From CAYTGM01 sp964437365 (GTDB lineage Bacteria; Sumerlaeota; Sumerlaeia; SLMS01), in contig CAYTGM010000022.1 of assembly GCA_964437365.1 (NCBI GenBank), positions 29,192-93,191 on the forward strand: 64,000 nucleotides of DNA. Reading direction: 5' to 3'. Shown here piece by piece: positions 51,664-60,114 of this stretch (position 1 is the first letter of the stretch; each line of letters begins with the position of its first letter). Below the pieces are notes generated by a model, which ran no database searches, had not been told where the DNA came from, and worked only from the letters and a program-made list of their open reading frames with translations. The position numbers and the translations under genes are program-made.

Positions 51664-51699
51664 AAAGAAAAGCGCCGAGGAAATGGCTCCCTCGGCGCT
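51664..51699 (-). terminator. Rho-independent terminator of metK
   Basis: On the minus strand AGCGCCGAGG (51699-51690) pairs with CCTCGGCGCT (51680-51671), then TTTCTTTTGA. It lies 30 bp after the metK stop. Confidence 0.85.
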
Positions 51700-51729
51700 A
51701 GACATGACATGTATTTTAGATGTCGTTCG

Positions 51730-52899
51730 TTACTTAAGCTTCTTGGCGAGATCTGTTGCTTCCCACGTGAAGGTTTTTTCATTTCTGCCGAAGTGACCGT
51801 ATGCGGAAGTTGGGCTGAAGATTGGACGTGTCAGCTTGAGTCTTTCGATGATCGCATAGGGACGAAGATCAACGGTCTTTTCAAGGCGTTTCGCGATTTC
51901 AACATCACTCAGGCCCTTACTGGTTCCGAAAGTGTCGACTCGAACAGAGGTTGGCTTTGCGACGCCAATTGCATAGGAGAGCTGCACTTCACAGCGTTCG
52001 GCAAGCTTTGCGGCCACAACGTTCTTCGCCAGGTACCTTGCCATATAAGCAGCGGACCGGTCAACTTTCGAGGAGTCCTTACCCGAGAACGCTCCGCCAC
52101 CGTGACGACCCATACCACCGTAGGTATCTACGATAATCTTACGACCGGTCAGCCCTGCATCTCCGTGAGGACCACCGATGACGAATTTACCCGTCGGGTT
52201 CACGTGGATGGTCATCTTTTTGTCTATCCACTTGGAAGGGATGACTTTCTTGATCACTTCCTCTGTGATGAACTCTTTAATCTGTTTTTGGGAAACGTCA
52301 GGGTCGTGCTGTGTTGAAACAACAACGGTGTTCACTCGGACAGGCTTGAAACCATCATACTCCATCGTGACCTGACTTTTGCTGTCTGGACGCAGCCACT
52401 TTGCCTTCCCTTTCTTGCGCAGATCAGCAAGTTTCTTAACGAGCTTGTGGGAAAGCATGATTGGGGCAGGCATGAGTTCTGGAGTTTCATCGCAGGCGAA
52501 GCCGAACATCATTCCCTGGTCGCCAGCGCCCTGCTGAAGGGGATTCTTGCGATCAACGCCGCGGGCAATGTCAGGGCTCTGAGAATGCAGTGCTGTCAAT
52601 ACACCGCATGAGTCTGCATCGAAGCGGTATTCCGGATCGGTGTAGCCAATGCGGCGCACGGTTTCACGGACGATTTCCTGTACGTCGATATAAGCTTGAG
52701 TTGTCACTTCACCACTGACAACAACAAGACCTGTTGTGACCATCGTCTCGCAGGCGACACGGCTTTTATGTGCTTCGCCGATCTTTCCATCCGATTCAAG
52801 GATGGCATCGAGGACTGCATCACTGATTGCGTCCGCAACTTTATCAGGGTGGCCTTCGCTGACCGACTCAGAGGTAAAAAGTGAAAGGTCTTGCTTCAT
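51730..52899 (-). CDS. metK: S-adenosylmethionine synthetase
   Basis: MetK makes S-adenosylmethionine from methionine and ATP. The start is ATG 52899, with AAGGA upstream; the frame extends to 53001 but those 34 residues are outside the family. The 389-residue protein has F-T-S-E-S-V-S-E-G-H-P-D-K-V-A-D near the start (methionine/ATP loop), G-A-G-D-Q-G-M-M-F-G near 115, and G-G-P-H-G-D-A-G-L-T-G-R-K near 238-250. It supplies the cofactor for PrmA and the methyltransferases in this window. No SAM riboswitch is evident upstream. A terminator follows. Confidence 0.97.
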   Translation of the reverse strand: MKQDLSLFTSESVSEGHPDKVADAISDAVLDAILESDGKIGEAHKSRVACETMVTTGLVVVSGEVTTQAYIDVQEIVRETVRRIGYTDPEYRFDADSCGVLTALHSQSPDIARGVDRKNPLQQGAGDQGMMFGFACDETPELMPAPIMLSHKLVKKLADLRKKGKAKWLRPDSKSQVTMEYDGFKPVRVNTVVVSTQHDPDVSQKQIKEFITEEVIKKVIPSKWIDKKMTIHVNPTGKFVIGGPHGDAGLTGRKIIVDTYGGMGRHGGGAFSGKDSSKVDRSAAYMARYLAKNVVAAKLAERCEVQLSYAIGVAKPTSVRVDTFGTSKGLSDVEIAKRLEKTVDLRPYAIIERLKLTRPIFSPTSAYGHFGRNEKTFTWEATDLAKKLK

Positions 52900-53078
52900 G
52901 TTGGAGTTCCTTTTCAAATTCTGGGACATCCGGATGAACGAGTTGATTTTAGAAATGATGATAAAACCGAATGCTGGGAATTCATTGATTCCTTGGAACA
53001 CCGGTGCAAGGAAGAAACAGATCCCTAATGAATTTATTCCCCAGTATGAGCACGGAAAAAGTTAAAGGGAATTCGTGA

Positions 53079-53834
53079 TTGCATCAGGATAACCTCTATA
53101 ACCATCCAGATAAGTATTCAAATTTGTTCGGGTACGATGACGAGGATCTGAGCTTCTATCGGGAAGTCATTCCTGACGGAGTGACATGCGACGCGGTTCT
53201 TGATTTAGGATCCGGAAACTCGGACCTGCTTCAACATGTGCTGGAACGGAGAAGAAGCCAGTTCTGCATTCACTTTGATCTGTCACGACACCTTCTTCTC
53301 GCCAGTCCAGCAATGACTAAAGTTCAGGGGGATATCAATGATTTGTGTTTCCGGGAAAACGCTTTTGATCTGGTTTTCTCCCGGTTGCTTAGCGTGTCAT
53401 ACGCTCTTGGTGCTGTTTCTAAGAGTCATTCAGAGGCACGAATAGAAAGTCTGTTTCACGAGCTGAAGTCGGTCGGCAGGAAGGGATGTCTCTACATTTT
53501 AGAATTACCCATTGTCTATAAATTGAATCGTCTTCAGGGTGTAGAAGAGTCTCTTCAATTAGGTGCTCAGCGTAGCTATCGTTTTACCTATCTCGATCTC
53601 GAATATGAGAACACATTTGGTGGAAAGCTTTACTCGAGGATTGCTTACGGCGATCGGGGGAATGAGTATCATATAGACGATCCTCTCTTTGTCTTTCATC
53701 CAGAGAAACTGAAAGCACTGCTAGAAAGAACAGGGTTCACAGAAGTGTTTTTCTATGCGCCGGGGGACTCTCAGACCAAGAGTGAATTGCCTCCTGCGAA
53801 TGTCATGCGCTCAGTCATTACGTTTAGAAAATAA
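53079..53834 (+). CDS. Class I SAM-dependent methyltransferase
   Basis: The TTG at 53079 follows an in-frame TGA and has AGGGA eight bases upstream. The 251-residue protein has Y-N-H-P-D-K-Y-S-N-L-F-G-Y at its start, V-L-D-L-G-S-G-N-S-D-L-L near 37-48 (motif I), F-D-L-S-R-H near 67 and V-Q-G-D-I-N-D-L. A-F-D-L-V-F-S-R-L-L follows near 93. C-L-Y-I-L-E-L-P occupies the motif VI position. No neighbour indicates the substrate. It diverges from metK, with about 180 bp between the starts. Confidence 0.82.
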   Translation: MHQDNLYNHPDKYSNLFGYDDEDLSFYREVIPDGVTCDAVLDLGSGNSDLLQHVLERRRSQFCIHFDLSRHLLLASPAMTKVQGDINDLCFRENAFDLVFSRLLSVSYALGAVSKSHSEARIESLFHELKSVGRKGCLYILELPIVYKLNRLQGVEESLQLGAQRSYRFTYLDLEYENTFGGKLYSRIAYGDRGNEYHIDDPLFVFHPEKLKALLERTGFTEVFFYAPGDSQTKSELPPANVMRSVITFRK

Positions 53835-53837
53835 GGT

Positions 53838-55466
53838 TTATTTAAGCCCAGGCGGTGGGGGAGCAGCAGTACCGTCCATGGTCTTGAATGGATAGTCGTT
53901 GCGCAGGCTCCATGGAGAGCTTTCCGGAAGTATACGATAAGCATAGACAAGTCCCGGAATTAAAGGGAGCAGCAGGAGGAAACCGAAGAATGCATTCCAT
54001 AAGGAAGGGGTCTCTGCAAAATATCTTCCATCGAGACGGGCCCCGATCCATGGATTTGTATATCCCATATAGTATTCGGAAAGATACTGATACTGAGGGA
54101 TGTTGATTTCCGCTCCCCACTTAACTTCGGTGAGGACTTCCGTGGGGTTTCGCTGAGGTACCTGTGGGTCAAAGACTGAGAGTGGAAAACACAGAAAGAA
54201 ACTGATCAGTCCCAGTAAACCTGCCATGGTTAGCAAAGTTTTTCTAAGACTTGTTTTTTTGTATAGAATGGACAACTTGTCCTGTCGCAGAACTTCCCCG
54301 ATCCCCAAAGCTAGAAACGGGATCATCGGGAGAAGAAAGCGAGGCCCCATTCCAAAGCCGCCCCACCACATGTAATAGCCGGCATTAAAAAGCAAATAGC
54401 TGATCATTCCCCAGATTCCCAGCCAGGCAATGATTCTGCGTTTACCATAAGCTCGAGTCCCTATAATCAAACCGATCAAAGAAATCAGGAGAACCGGAGA
54501 CCAGAAGAAAAGTCCTCTGTAAGGATGAAACGTTATGTAGTACAAGACAGGGAGTTTGGGAGACGTCACACCCATAAAGCCCTGGGACATACCTTCCAGG
54601 AAGGTTTTGTCGTACTCATACTTGTATGGTATAGTCAAGGTGCCAAAGATATGCCATGAGTATAGAAAGAAAAGTGAAAGAGGGATAAGCACTCCTACCC
54701 AGAAGAGCGCGGAAAGAACCAGTGCCTGCTTCAGACGGATACGCTCCCCTTTCATCTCGGCAAAGGCACGGACCCCGTACACTCCAAGTTGATCAAGTAG
54801 TCTTATAAGCCAGGTCATTCCTACACCAAAAATGATCAGGCCAAAGATTAGATCGCATAGAAGTGCATACCCGAGGCAAAAGCCGATCAAGGTGCAGTTT
54901 AAAGGAGTAAGCCGTTCGGCTCTCGGAAACAGGGTAAGATAGAGCGCCCCCAGAACACAGGCAATTCCGGGCATATATGGATAGAATACAGTGCTGTAAC
55001 CAAAAAGAGGAGTGCCCAAAAAGATCAGTGTGATAAACACAGCCGTGAGCTTTGGTGGAGAACCAAGTCGGCAGAGAAGCATGAACATTAGAGCAAGACT
55101 GAAGGCTCCCGGGAGGGAGACGGCGAAGACCCGGCAGATATATTGTGCAAGCTGGTAAGACATATCACCCAGGACTGCTTTGGCAATCGCGTAGGCGGGG
55201 AGAGCGGCCAGCGAGACTCCGAAAATCTTGTCACTGTAAAACCTGTCCTCGAAGTAAGCCTTATCGCCGGTATCATAAGGAGGCACATCATGATAGGCAT
55301 CAATGGACAGGGTTTGAAAGTCGACGACTGAAAATACCAGGGCGAGCCGGGTATTCGCATTCCAACCTCCGACCGGGTGGTGGAGGAGCGCCATGGTCAG
55401 AAATGCTCCGATGAATAGAAGGAGCGCAGTAATCCGGGTGCACCTGAGTGTCTGTTCTTTGTTCAT
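53838..55466 (-). CDS. Polytopic membrane protein, glycosyltransferase-39-like layout
   Basis: The 542-residue protein has about 11-12 membrane helices. A periplasmic loop after the first helix contains F-Q-T-L-S-I-D-A-Y-H-D-V-P-P-Y-D-T-G-D-K-A-Y, then F-E-D-R-F-Y-S-D-K, near 45-80. I recall the T-G-D-K and S-D-K pattern in a widespread family of uncharacterised integral membrane proteins of lipid-linked-sugar glycosyltransferase-like shape. No D-x-D catalytic pair is certain. The C-terminus ends in P-P-P-P-G. It converges on the methyltransferase gene (3-bp gap). Function inferred weakly. Confidence 0.7.
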   Translation of the reverse strand: MNKEQTLRCTRITALLLFIGAFLTMALLHHPVGGWNANTRLALVFSVVDFQTLSIDAYHDVPPYDTGDKAYFEDRFYSDKIFGVSLAALPAYAIAKAVLGDMSYQLAQYICRVFAVSLPGAFSLALMFMLLCRLGSPPKLTAVFITLIFLGTPLFGYSTVFYPYMPGIACVLGALYLTLFPRAERLTPLNCTLIGFCLGYALLCDLIFGLIIFGVGMTWLIRLLDQLGVYGVRAFAEMKGERIRLKQALVLSALFWVGVLIPLSLFFLYSWHIFGTLTIPYKYEYDKTFLEGMSQGFMGVTSPKLPVLYYITFHPYRGLFFWSPVLLISLIGLIIGTRAYGKRRIIAWLGIWGMISYLLFNAGYYMWWGGFGMGPRFLLPMIPFLALGIGEVLRQDKLSILYKKTSLRKTLLTMAGLLGLISFFLCFPLSVFDPQVPQRNPTEVLTEVKWGAEINIPQYQYLSEYYMGYTNPWIGARLDGRYFAETPSLWNAFFGFLLLLPLIPGLVYAYRILPESSPWSLRNDYPFKTMDGTAAPPPPGLK

Positions 55467-55601
55467 GAGCGATTGATGGAGTTGAATTTACACATACCGT
55501 TGGTAGAGGAGCAGGGGCCTTTGATGCCGCGAGAAGAAGGCGTGGTAAGTAGCCGGTGCGTCAATGAAAGCCTTTGAAAGCGATAAAACATGGGGCTGTA
55601 A

Positions 55602-55638
55602 CAAAAAGTGGAGCTTTCCGGGAAGGAAAGCCCCACTG
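55602..55638 (-). terminator. Rho-independent terminator of the RHH/histone-tail gene
   Basis: On the minus strand, AGTGGGGCTTTCC (55636-55624) pairs with GGAAAGCTCCACT (55619-55607) with one mismatch, then TTTT. It ends transcription of the 55677 gene. Confidence 0.75.
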
Positions 55639-55676
55639 GTAAAAACGAAAGAGTCCCCCGGGTGAGGGATCCTTGG

Positions 55677-56153
55677 TTAGCGTCTACGACGTGTCGTTTT
55701 TTTCTTAGCTGTTGTTTTGCGCGCAGTAGACTTACGAGCTGTAGCTTTACGAGCTGTTGTCTTCTTAGCGGCTGGTTTTCTCTTAGGAGCAGCCTTCTTA
55801 GCAGCTGTTTTTCTCTTAGGAGCAGCTTTTTTAGCTGTTGTTTTCTTAGCAGCAGCTTTTCTTTTTGGCGCTGCTTTTTTCTTAGGAGCAGCTTTCTTAG
55901 CAGCAGCTTTTTTCTTAGGAGCAGCTTTTTTGGCAGCAGCTTTTTTCTTAGGAGCTGCTTTAGCCTTAGCCGGAGCTGCTTTAGCCTTAGCGCGAGCCTT
56001 TGCAACAGCTGATCTTGATGGTGGGTTCTTTGAAACATAGTCTTTCAAAGCACCACGTACTACTTCTGCAATAGTCGTTTCTCTTGAAACAGTTGCGACC
56101 TTCACTTTTTGCAGAAGGCCTTCGTCAATGCGGACAGTGAGCAATTTGTCCAT
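55677..56153 (-). CDS. Ribbon-helix-helix protein with histone-H1-like Lys/Ala tail
   Basis: The start at 56153 is set by a perfect GAAGGAGG eight bases upstream. The 158-residue protein begins M-D-K-L-L-T-V-R-I-D-E-G-L-L-Q-K-V-K and T-T-I-A-E-V-V-R-G-A-L-K-D-Y. This is a ribbon-helix-helix DNA-binding domain of about 45 residues. From about residue 56 to the end it consists of repeats of A-A-P-K-K-K-A-A-A-K-K and A-A-K-K-T-T-A-K, ending in K-K-K-T-T-R-R-R-R. Such tails occur in histone-like AlgP/HctB proteins that coat DNA. The fusion to RHH would place the tail at chosen sites. The role is inferred. Confidence 0.85.
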   Translation of the reverse strand: MDKLLTVRIDEGLLQKVKVATVSRETTIAEVVRGALKDYVSKNPPSRSAVAKARAKAKAAPAKAKAAPKKKAAAKKAAPKKKAAAKKAAPKKKAAPKRKAAAKKTTAKKAAPKRKTAAKKAAPKRKPAAKKTTARKATARKSTARKTTAKKKTTRRRR

Positions 56154-56453
56154 ATTAGCAACCTCCTTCAGGTTGGAATTCCCACCATTGCTGAGCGCGT
56201 CTATAAGCCAAGTCAAGGATATTTTACGCATAGAGTAATAGATATCTAGATTTTTTACCTCAAAACACCCTGAAATGGGACATTCCACCAATAAATCTAA
56301 AATACGAACGTTAAAAAGGCATATTTTTCTAGCCAGAGACCTCTAATAGACTTGCTTGAGTTCACACTCCTCCAGCATACCACCTCTATAGGTATCTATC
56401 TGTACAACTGTACCGGCCTTGGATATCTCTCTAGCCAAAGGAATTGACTGAAA

Positions 56454-57821
56454 ATGAGACAGTTTACAACAAAGCAACTTACCCTTGTATGGACAATTCT
56501 TCTCTTCGGCTTGCTTGCCTATGTATCTATCCGAGGCTTCAAAAAGACCCTTGAATACAATGATTTTGAGGTTTTTTACTACGGGGCAACGATGGCACTG
56601 GAACGAAACAGCGACCTTTATATTACCGATTCTCCGATCAAAGATCGCCCATTTATTTACCCTCCTTCCGCATCGATCCTGTTCGCACCGATGAAAACGT
56701 TGCCGTATCCTGCTGCAGCCGTTTTTCATAACATACTGAAGCTTGGGACTATTCTTGGTCTGCTCTACATCAGCGTCAGATTCCTGGGGCCGCAAAGTCT
56801 CCCGAGGCATAGATTGATTGGCATCTGTGCACTTACTTTTCTCACATGTTTACGTCCCATCAACTCAGATTTTGGAAACGGACAGGTTAATATCCATCTC
56901 GCGTTTCTGACAATTGCCGGTGTGATTTTATTGATGCGGGGCAAAACAGAATGGATTTTCGGTGCCCTGCTGATAGCCATCGCCACGGCTATTAAACTCA
57001 CTCCAATCCTTCTGGTAGCTGTTCCTTTTCTCTTCAAACGCTGGACAGGGTTCTTTGCAAGTCTAATATTTTCAGTATTCTTGCTGTTCTTGGTTCCTTT
57101 TCTCTGGTTTGGAGGCAACATCTTCACACAGCTCCAGTCAGACTATAGAAATGAGGTCGAACATAAACTTGTACTGACAGCCAAGTACGATGACAGTCTT
57201 GCATCTATCCACGAGATGATTATATTCACCTTATCTCAGGCGAGAGCACCGGAAGACATTCAATGGGACGGCGACGAATTCTACCGGGTTGTAGATGGAG
57301 ACGAAGTAGAGGTTACAATTCCAGACCCGCTTACACCCGAGCAGGCGCGAAACATATGGTTGATTATAGGGATTTTAGGTGGAATCAGCTATCTATCTAT
57401 CCGATGGTTACTGTTCTCGAAACGCGGCTATGACTGGACATGGGACGTCGCCATGTTGTGTGTTTACTCGATCCTTCTTTCGCCCCTGGCGCGCAAAGCT
57501 CACCTTGTTCTTCTGGTCGTTCCGGTTCTCTGGATTATCATGTATGGCTATATGGTTGTCGTTGCTAATGGTGGTGTTAAAGCGGCTATATTGAAAGACC
57601 GGGTTTTTGCAGCACTTTTCGTCGGTATATTTATATCCTTCTCCCAGGCGAATGACTTTGCCGTGCCTTTTCCCGGGTTTCCCATGCCCTATTACCCCTT
57701 ACTATTTGTTGGAACCTGTCTAATTTTCGTGACCCTCTTGCACCTTGCAAAGAAATACCCTGCGGATTCACTGGGTGTCTTGCAAATTGCAAATGTTCCG
57801 CAGCAAGGTAACTCGCAATGA
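56454..57821 (+). CDS. Glycosyltransferase family 87 (DUF2029) membrane protein
   Basis: The 455-residue protein has about ten membrane helices. After the first it has N-D-F-E-V-F-Y-Y-G-A-T-M-A-L near 36-49 and F-I-Y-P-P-S-A-S-I-L-F-A-P near 69-81, the D-F and Y-P-P signatures of GT87. F-G-N-G-Q-V-N-I-H-L-A near 141-151 and A-T-A-I-K-L-T-P-I-L-L-V near 182 complete the pattern. Members use polyprenyl-phosphate-mannose to add mannose to lipoglycans on the outer face of the inner membrane. The 30-residue acidic loop near 270-295 is longer than I expect. It is followed by cutA on the same strand after 55 bp. Confidence 0.8.
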   Translation: MRQFTTKQLTLVWTILLFGLLAYVSIRGFKKTLEYNDFEVFYYGATMALERNSDLYITDSPIKDRPFIYPPSASILFAPMKTLPYPAAAVFHNILKLGTILGLLYISVRFLGPQSLPRHRLIGICALTFLTCLRPINSDFGNGQVNIHLAFLTIAGVILLMRGKTEWIFGALLIAIATAIKLTPILLVAVPFLFKRWTGFFASLIFSVFLLFLVPFLWFGGNIFTQLQSDYRNEVEHKLVLTAKYDDSLASIHEMIIFTLSQARAPEDIQWDGDEFYRVVDGDEVEVTIPDPLTPEQARNIWLIIGILGGISYLSIRWLLFSKRGYDWTWDVAMLCVYSILLSPLARKAHLVLLVVPVLWIIMYGYMVVVANGGVKAAILKDRVFAALFVGIFISFSQANDFAVPFPGFPMPYYPLLFVGTCLIFVTLLHLAKKYPADSLGVLQIANVPQQGNSQ

Positions 57822-57876
57822 GGTACTACTCTTGCCTCATTATTGTTCAACAGAATCTCAAACAGGAGGTACTACA

Positions 57877-58194
57877 ATGGCCGACTTTGTTTTTGTTTAC
57901 GTGACGAACCCTTCAAAAGAAGAAGCACTCTCGCTGGCGAACGACTTGTTAAGCGAAAAACTGATCGCTTGTGCCAATCTGATGCCGATTACAAGCTGCT
58001 ATGTCTGGGAAGGCAAAACCCAGAATGACGATGAGGTGGTCATGATCGCAAAAACGCGTTCCGAGCTCTTTGAGAAGGTGCGGCATCGGATTGAAGAGAA
58101 ACACCCTTACGACGTTCCGTGTATCACCAGGATCCCTGTGAGCGCCAATGAGGCCTTCTTTAATTGGGTTGTTGAGTCAACCACTCCACATTGA
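57877..58194 (+). CDS. cutA: Divalent-cation tolerance protein CutA
   Basis: ATG 57877 has AGGAGGT six bases upstream; the longer frame from 57745 overlaps the GT87 gene and is not used. The 105-residue protein has V-Y-V-T-N-P-S-K-E-E-A near 7-17, L-I-A-C-A-N-L-M-P near 28 and Y-V-W-E-G-K near 42-47. E-V-V-M-I-A-K-T follows, and H-P-Y-D-V-P-C-I near 79-86. All are CutA hallmarks. The protein forms trimers that bind copper or other divalent cations, though its role is debated. Cytoplasmic. Confidence 0.93.
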   Translation: MADFVFVYVTNPSKEEALSLANDLLSEKLIACANLMPITSCYVWEGKTQNDDEVVMIAKTRSELFEKVRHRIEEKHPYDVPCITRIPVSANEAFFNWVVESTTPH

Positions 58195-58374
58195 TGCTCT
58201 TACACACATTTCCCACAAGTGACTTGAGAATTAAAGCAATCTTTTCGGCTTTCAAGTGTATGCTTGCTTATTAACTTCGATGTTTCTCGAAACATCATCA
58301 CATGATACTTTGCACAAAGATCTTACCTTCATTTGGCTTCATCTTCACACAGCGGAATTTATTAGAACTCCGGG

Positions 58375-60105
58375 CTACCCGACAGCCAGCAGAATATCGA
58401 TGGCTGCATCTTGCTTCAATTCGTTGAGAATTTTCTCTCCCAACTCCCATGCCCGGTCTTCCTTCCAGTCTTTCTTCACCTGTTCAAGGAGAGGGCCTGT
58501 TGCCTCGGAGGGGACGGTTAGCTCCTCGATCCAGTAGATACTCATGCTTGATTCGTCTTCAAAGTAGAGCAGTTTCTGATTTTCCACGTACCTTAACAGA
58601 GGGTTGCGATGACGTTCAGGTATTTCTGTCAGGGAACTTTCACGATAGTCCACCCGGTCAACATTGATATCATTCTCCGACAGCCAGGAAGAGAACTCCT
58701 CAAGATCTTTCAGCGTTTCCACGTCATCGAGTCTGGAGGGTATCTTGTATATTTCCGCATCCTCTTTGGAAATGACTAATCGCCGACCTACAGTTCTGTT
58801 ATAATCGCGGTATTGGTAGCGGTTTCTCCAGTAGTAGTCCTGCAGCTCTTTCCCGGTAGGTTCGCCGATTCTCTCTGATATTCTCAGCTCCAGTTCATGC
58901 CTTGCGAGAAATGTTTCCCTCATCTTGTTCTCGAAAAAGGAAATCTTGTCCAGGTTGTCCAGCCCCTCTTTTTCAGCATAAAGGCTCAAGAGAGCATTCT
59001 GAACAACACCTGTCCTTGTGGCGATTCGTTCGAAAAGCCCTGGAGTCATGGGGATAGATGGGCTAAGCGACCACCCAGCAGCGTTTCTCAACTCTCCTCG
59101 CGTGATTTCCTGGTCTCCGATTCTCACCATCACGTCTTTGTTTGTGGCCAGTATCCCTGAGTTCATCAGGTTGGCTCCATCGATGAGCCAATAGTCGGGG
59201 CTATCCGTAAAACCGGTGAAGAATTCCTCGATGAGGTTTGCCCGTCGGTTGGATCTCCAACGATCAATCAATGTTTCCTGGACACTTTCCAGCGGCAGGT
59301 AATTTGGAGGAATATACAGCTGTCGGTAGATAATATGAATTCCTTCGTCAGTCTCGATAGGTTCCGTATACACCTTGTCTGAAAGATCTCGGAATGCATC
59401 CAGAAGCCTGGGAGATAAAGTGGAGTCCTCTTCTGGGGTAAGAACCTGTATTCTTGTATTGGACGGGCCATGAACCTCACGTTGAAGACGGGCGAATGGT
59501 TCTCCGCTTTCAAGTCTTTCATATACTTTTTCGGCTGAGGTGATGGCCGCTTTTTTCCCTTCCTCATCTTCGAAGGGAAAAATGATCTCTCTCAAAATGA
59601 TCTTCTCTTTAACCCGAAAGCTCTCTTTTTCTTCAGTATACAGCTCCTTAATTTGTTCTTGGGTGGGTTGACCAATCTTGTCCTCAACCTCCATCGCGAA
59701 GAGCAGGCGATTCTGGTAATCTTTAATCCGTTCTTCGATGGTTTTTGTTTCACTCTCTGTTACTTCAAGGCCTCTTTCGCGCGCAGATTCGGCGAGTTTT
59801 GAATAGGATATAGACGTCTCTCCGGCCCTGATTAACTCATTCAGACCGAGCACCAGAGACTGGTTGTTATCACGAGTAAAAGTCCTCATGGAAACCAGGA
59901 CTTTGAGCTCTCCAACAGTATAAATCCTATTGTTTACCAGCATGCCTTCCTGTGTGTCAGAAAGCAGATTGATCTCATTAATAAAGCTATGAGCTGTGAT
60001 CGAGGCAGGAGCGATGAAAATAAGTGAGAGAGCACAGAGGTATTGACGCAGTTTTCCTCGGAAAAAATCTCTCGTACGTGCGCTGAATATGCATTTTCGA
60101 TCCAT
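58375..60105 (-). CDS. Periplasmic peptidyl-prolyl isomerase (PpiC/SurA-like)
   Basis: The 576-residue protein has a signal peptide (about 22-40) and a SurA-like N-terminal helical domain (about 50-160), M-L-V-N-N-R-I-Y-T-V-G-E-L. A parvulin-type domain follows (about 165-275) with R-V-K-E-K-I-I-L-R-E-I-I-F-P-F, E-R-L-E-S-G-E-P-F-A-R-L and G-I-H-I-I-Y-R. A second copy of the N-terminal helix-turn type element lies near 315-395. SurA and PpiC proteins chaperone outer-membrane proteins. Last gene of the znu operon, nine bases after the preceding unknown gene. Confidence 0.78.
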   Translation of the reverse strand: MDRKCIFSARTRDFFRGKLRQYLCALSLIFIAPASITAHSFINEINLLSDTQEGMLVNNRIYTVGELKVLVSMRTFTRDNNQSLVLGLNELIRAGETSISYSKLAESARERGLEVTESETKTIEERIKDYQNRLLFAMEVEDKIGQPTQEQIKELYTEEKESFRVKEKIILREIIFPFEDEEGKKAAITSAEKVYERLESGEPFARLQREVHGPSNTRIQVLTPEEDSTLSPRLLDAFRDLSDKVYTEPIETDEGIHIIYRQLYIPPNYLPLESVQETLIDRWRSNRRANLIEEFFTGFTDSPDYWLIDGANLMNSGILATNKDVMVRIGDQEITRGELRNAAGWSLSPSIPMTPGLFERIATRTGVVQNALLSLYAEKEGLDNLDKISFFENKMRETFLARHELELRISERIGEPTGKELQDYYWRNRYQYRDYNRTVGRRLVISKEDAEIYKIPSRLDDVETLKDLEEFSSWLSENDINVDRVDYRESSLTEIPERHRNPLLRYVENQKLLYFEDESSMSIYWIEELTVPSEATGPLLEQVKKDWKEDRAWELGEKILNELKQDAAIDILLAVG

Positions 60106-60114
60106 GATTCTCGG

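Noticed and set aside
51709..52317. 202-codon frame on the plus strand
   Set aside because: Antisense to metK; composition is that of a shadow frame.
52900..53078. SAM riboswitch upstream of metK
   Set aside because: The 180-base gap lacks the SAM-I landmark sequences (such as AGAGGTGGAGGG...), so none is called.
55717..56040. 107-codon Ala/Leu/Phe-rich frame on the plus strand
   Set aside because: It is the complement of the Lys/Ala tail repeats of the RHH gene, and its hydrophobic look is an artefact.
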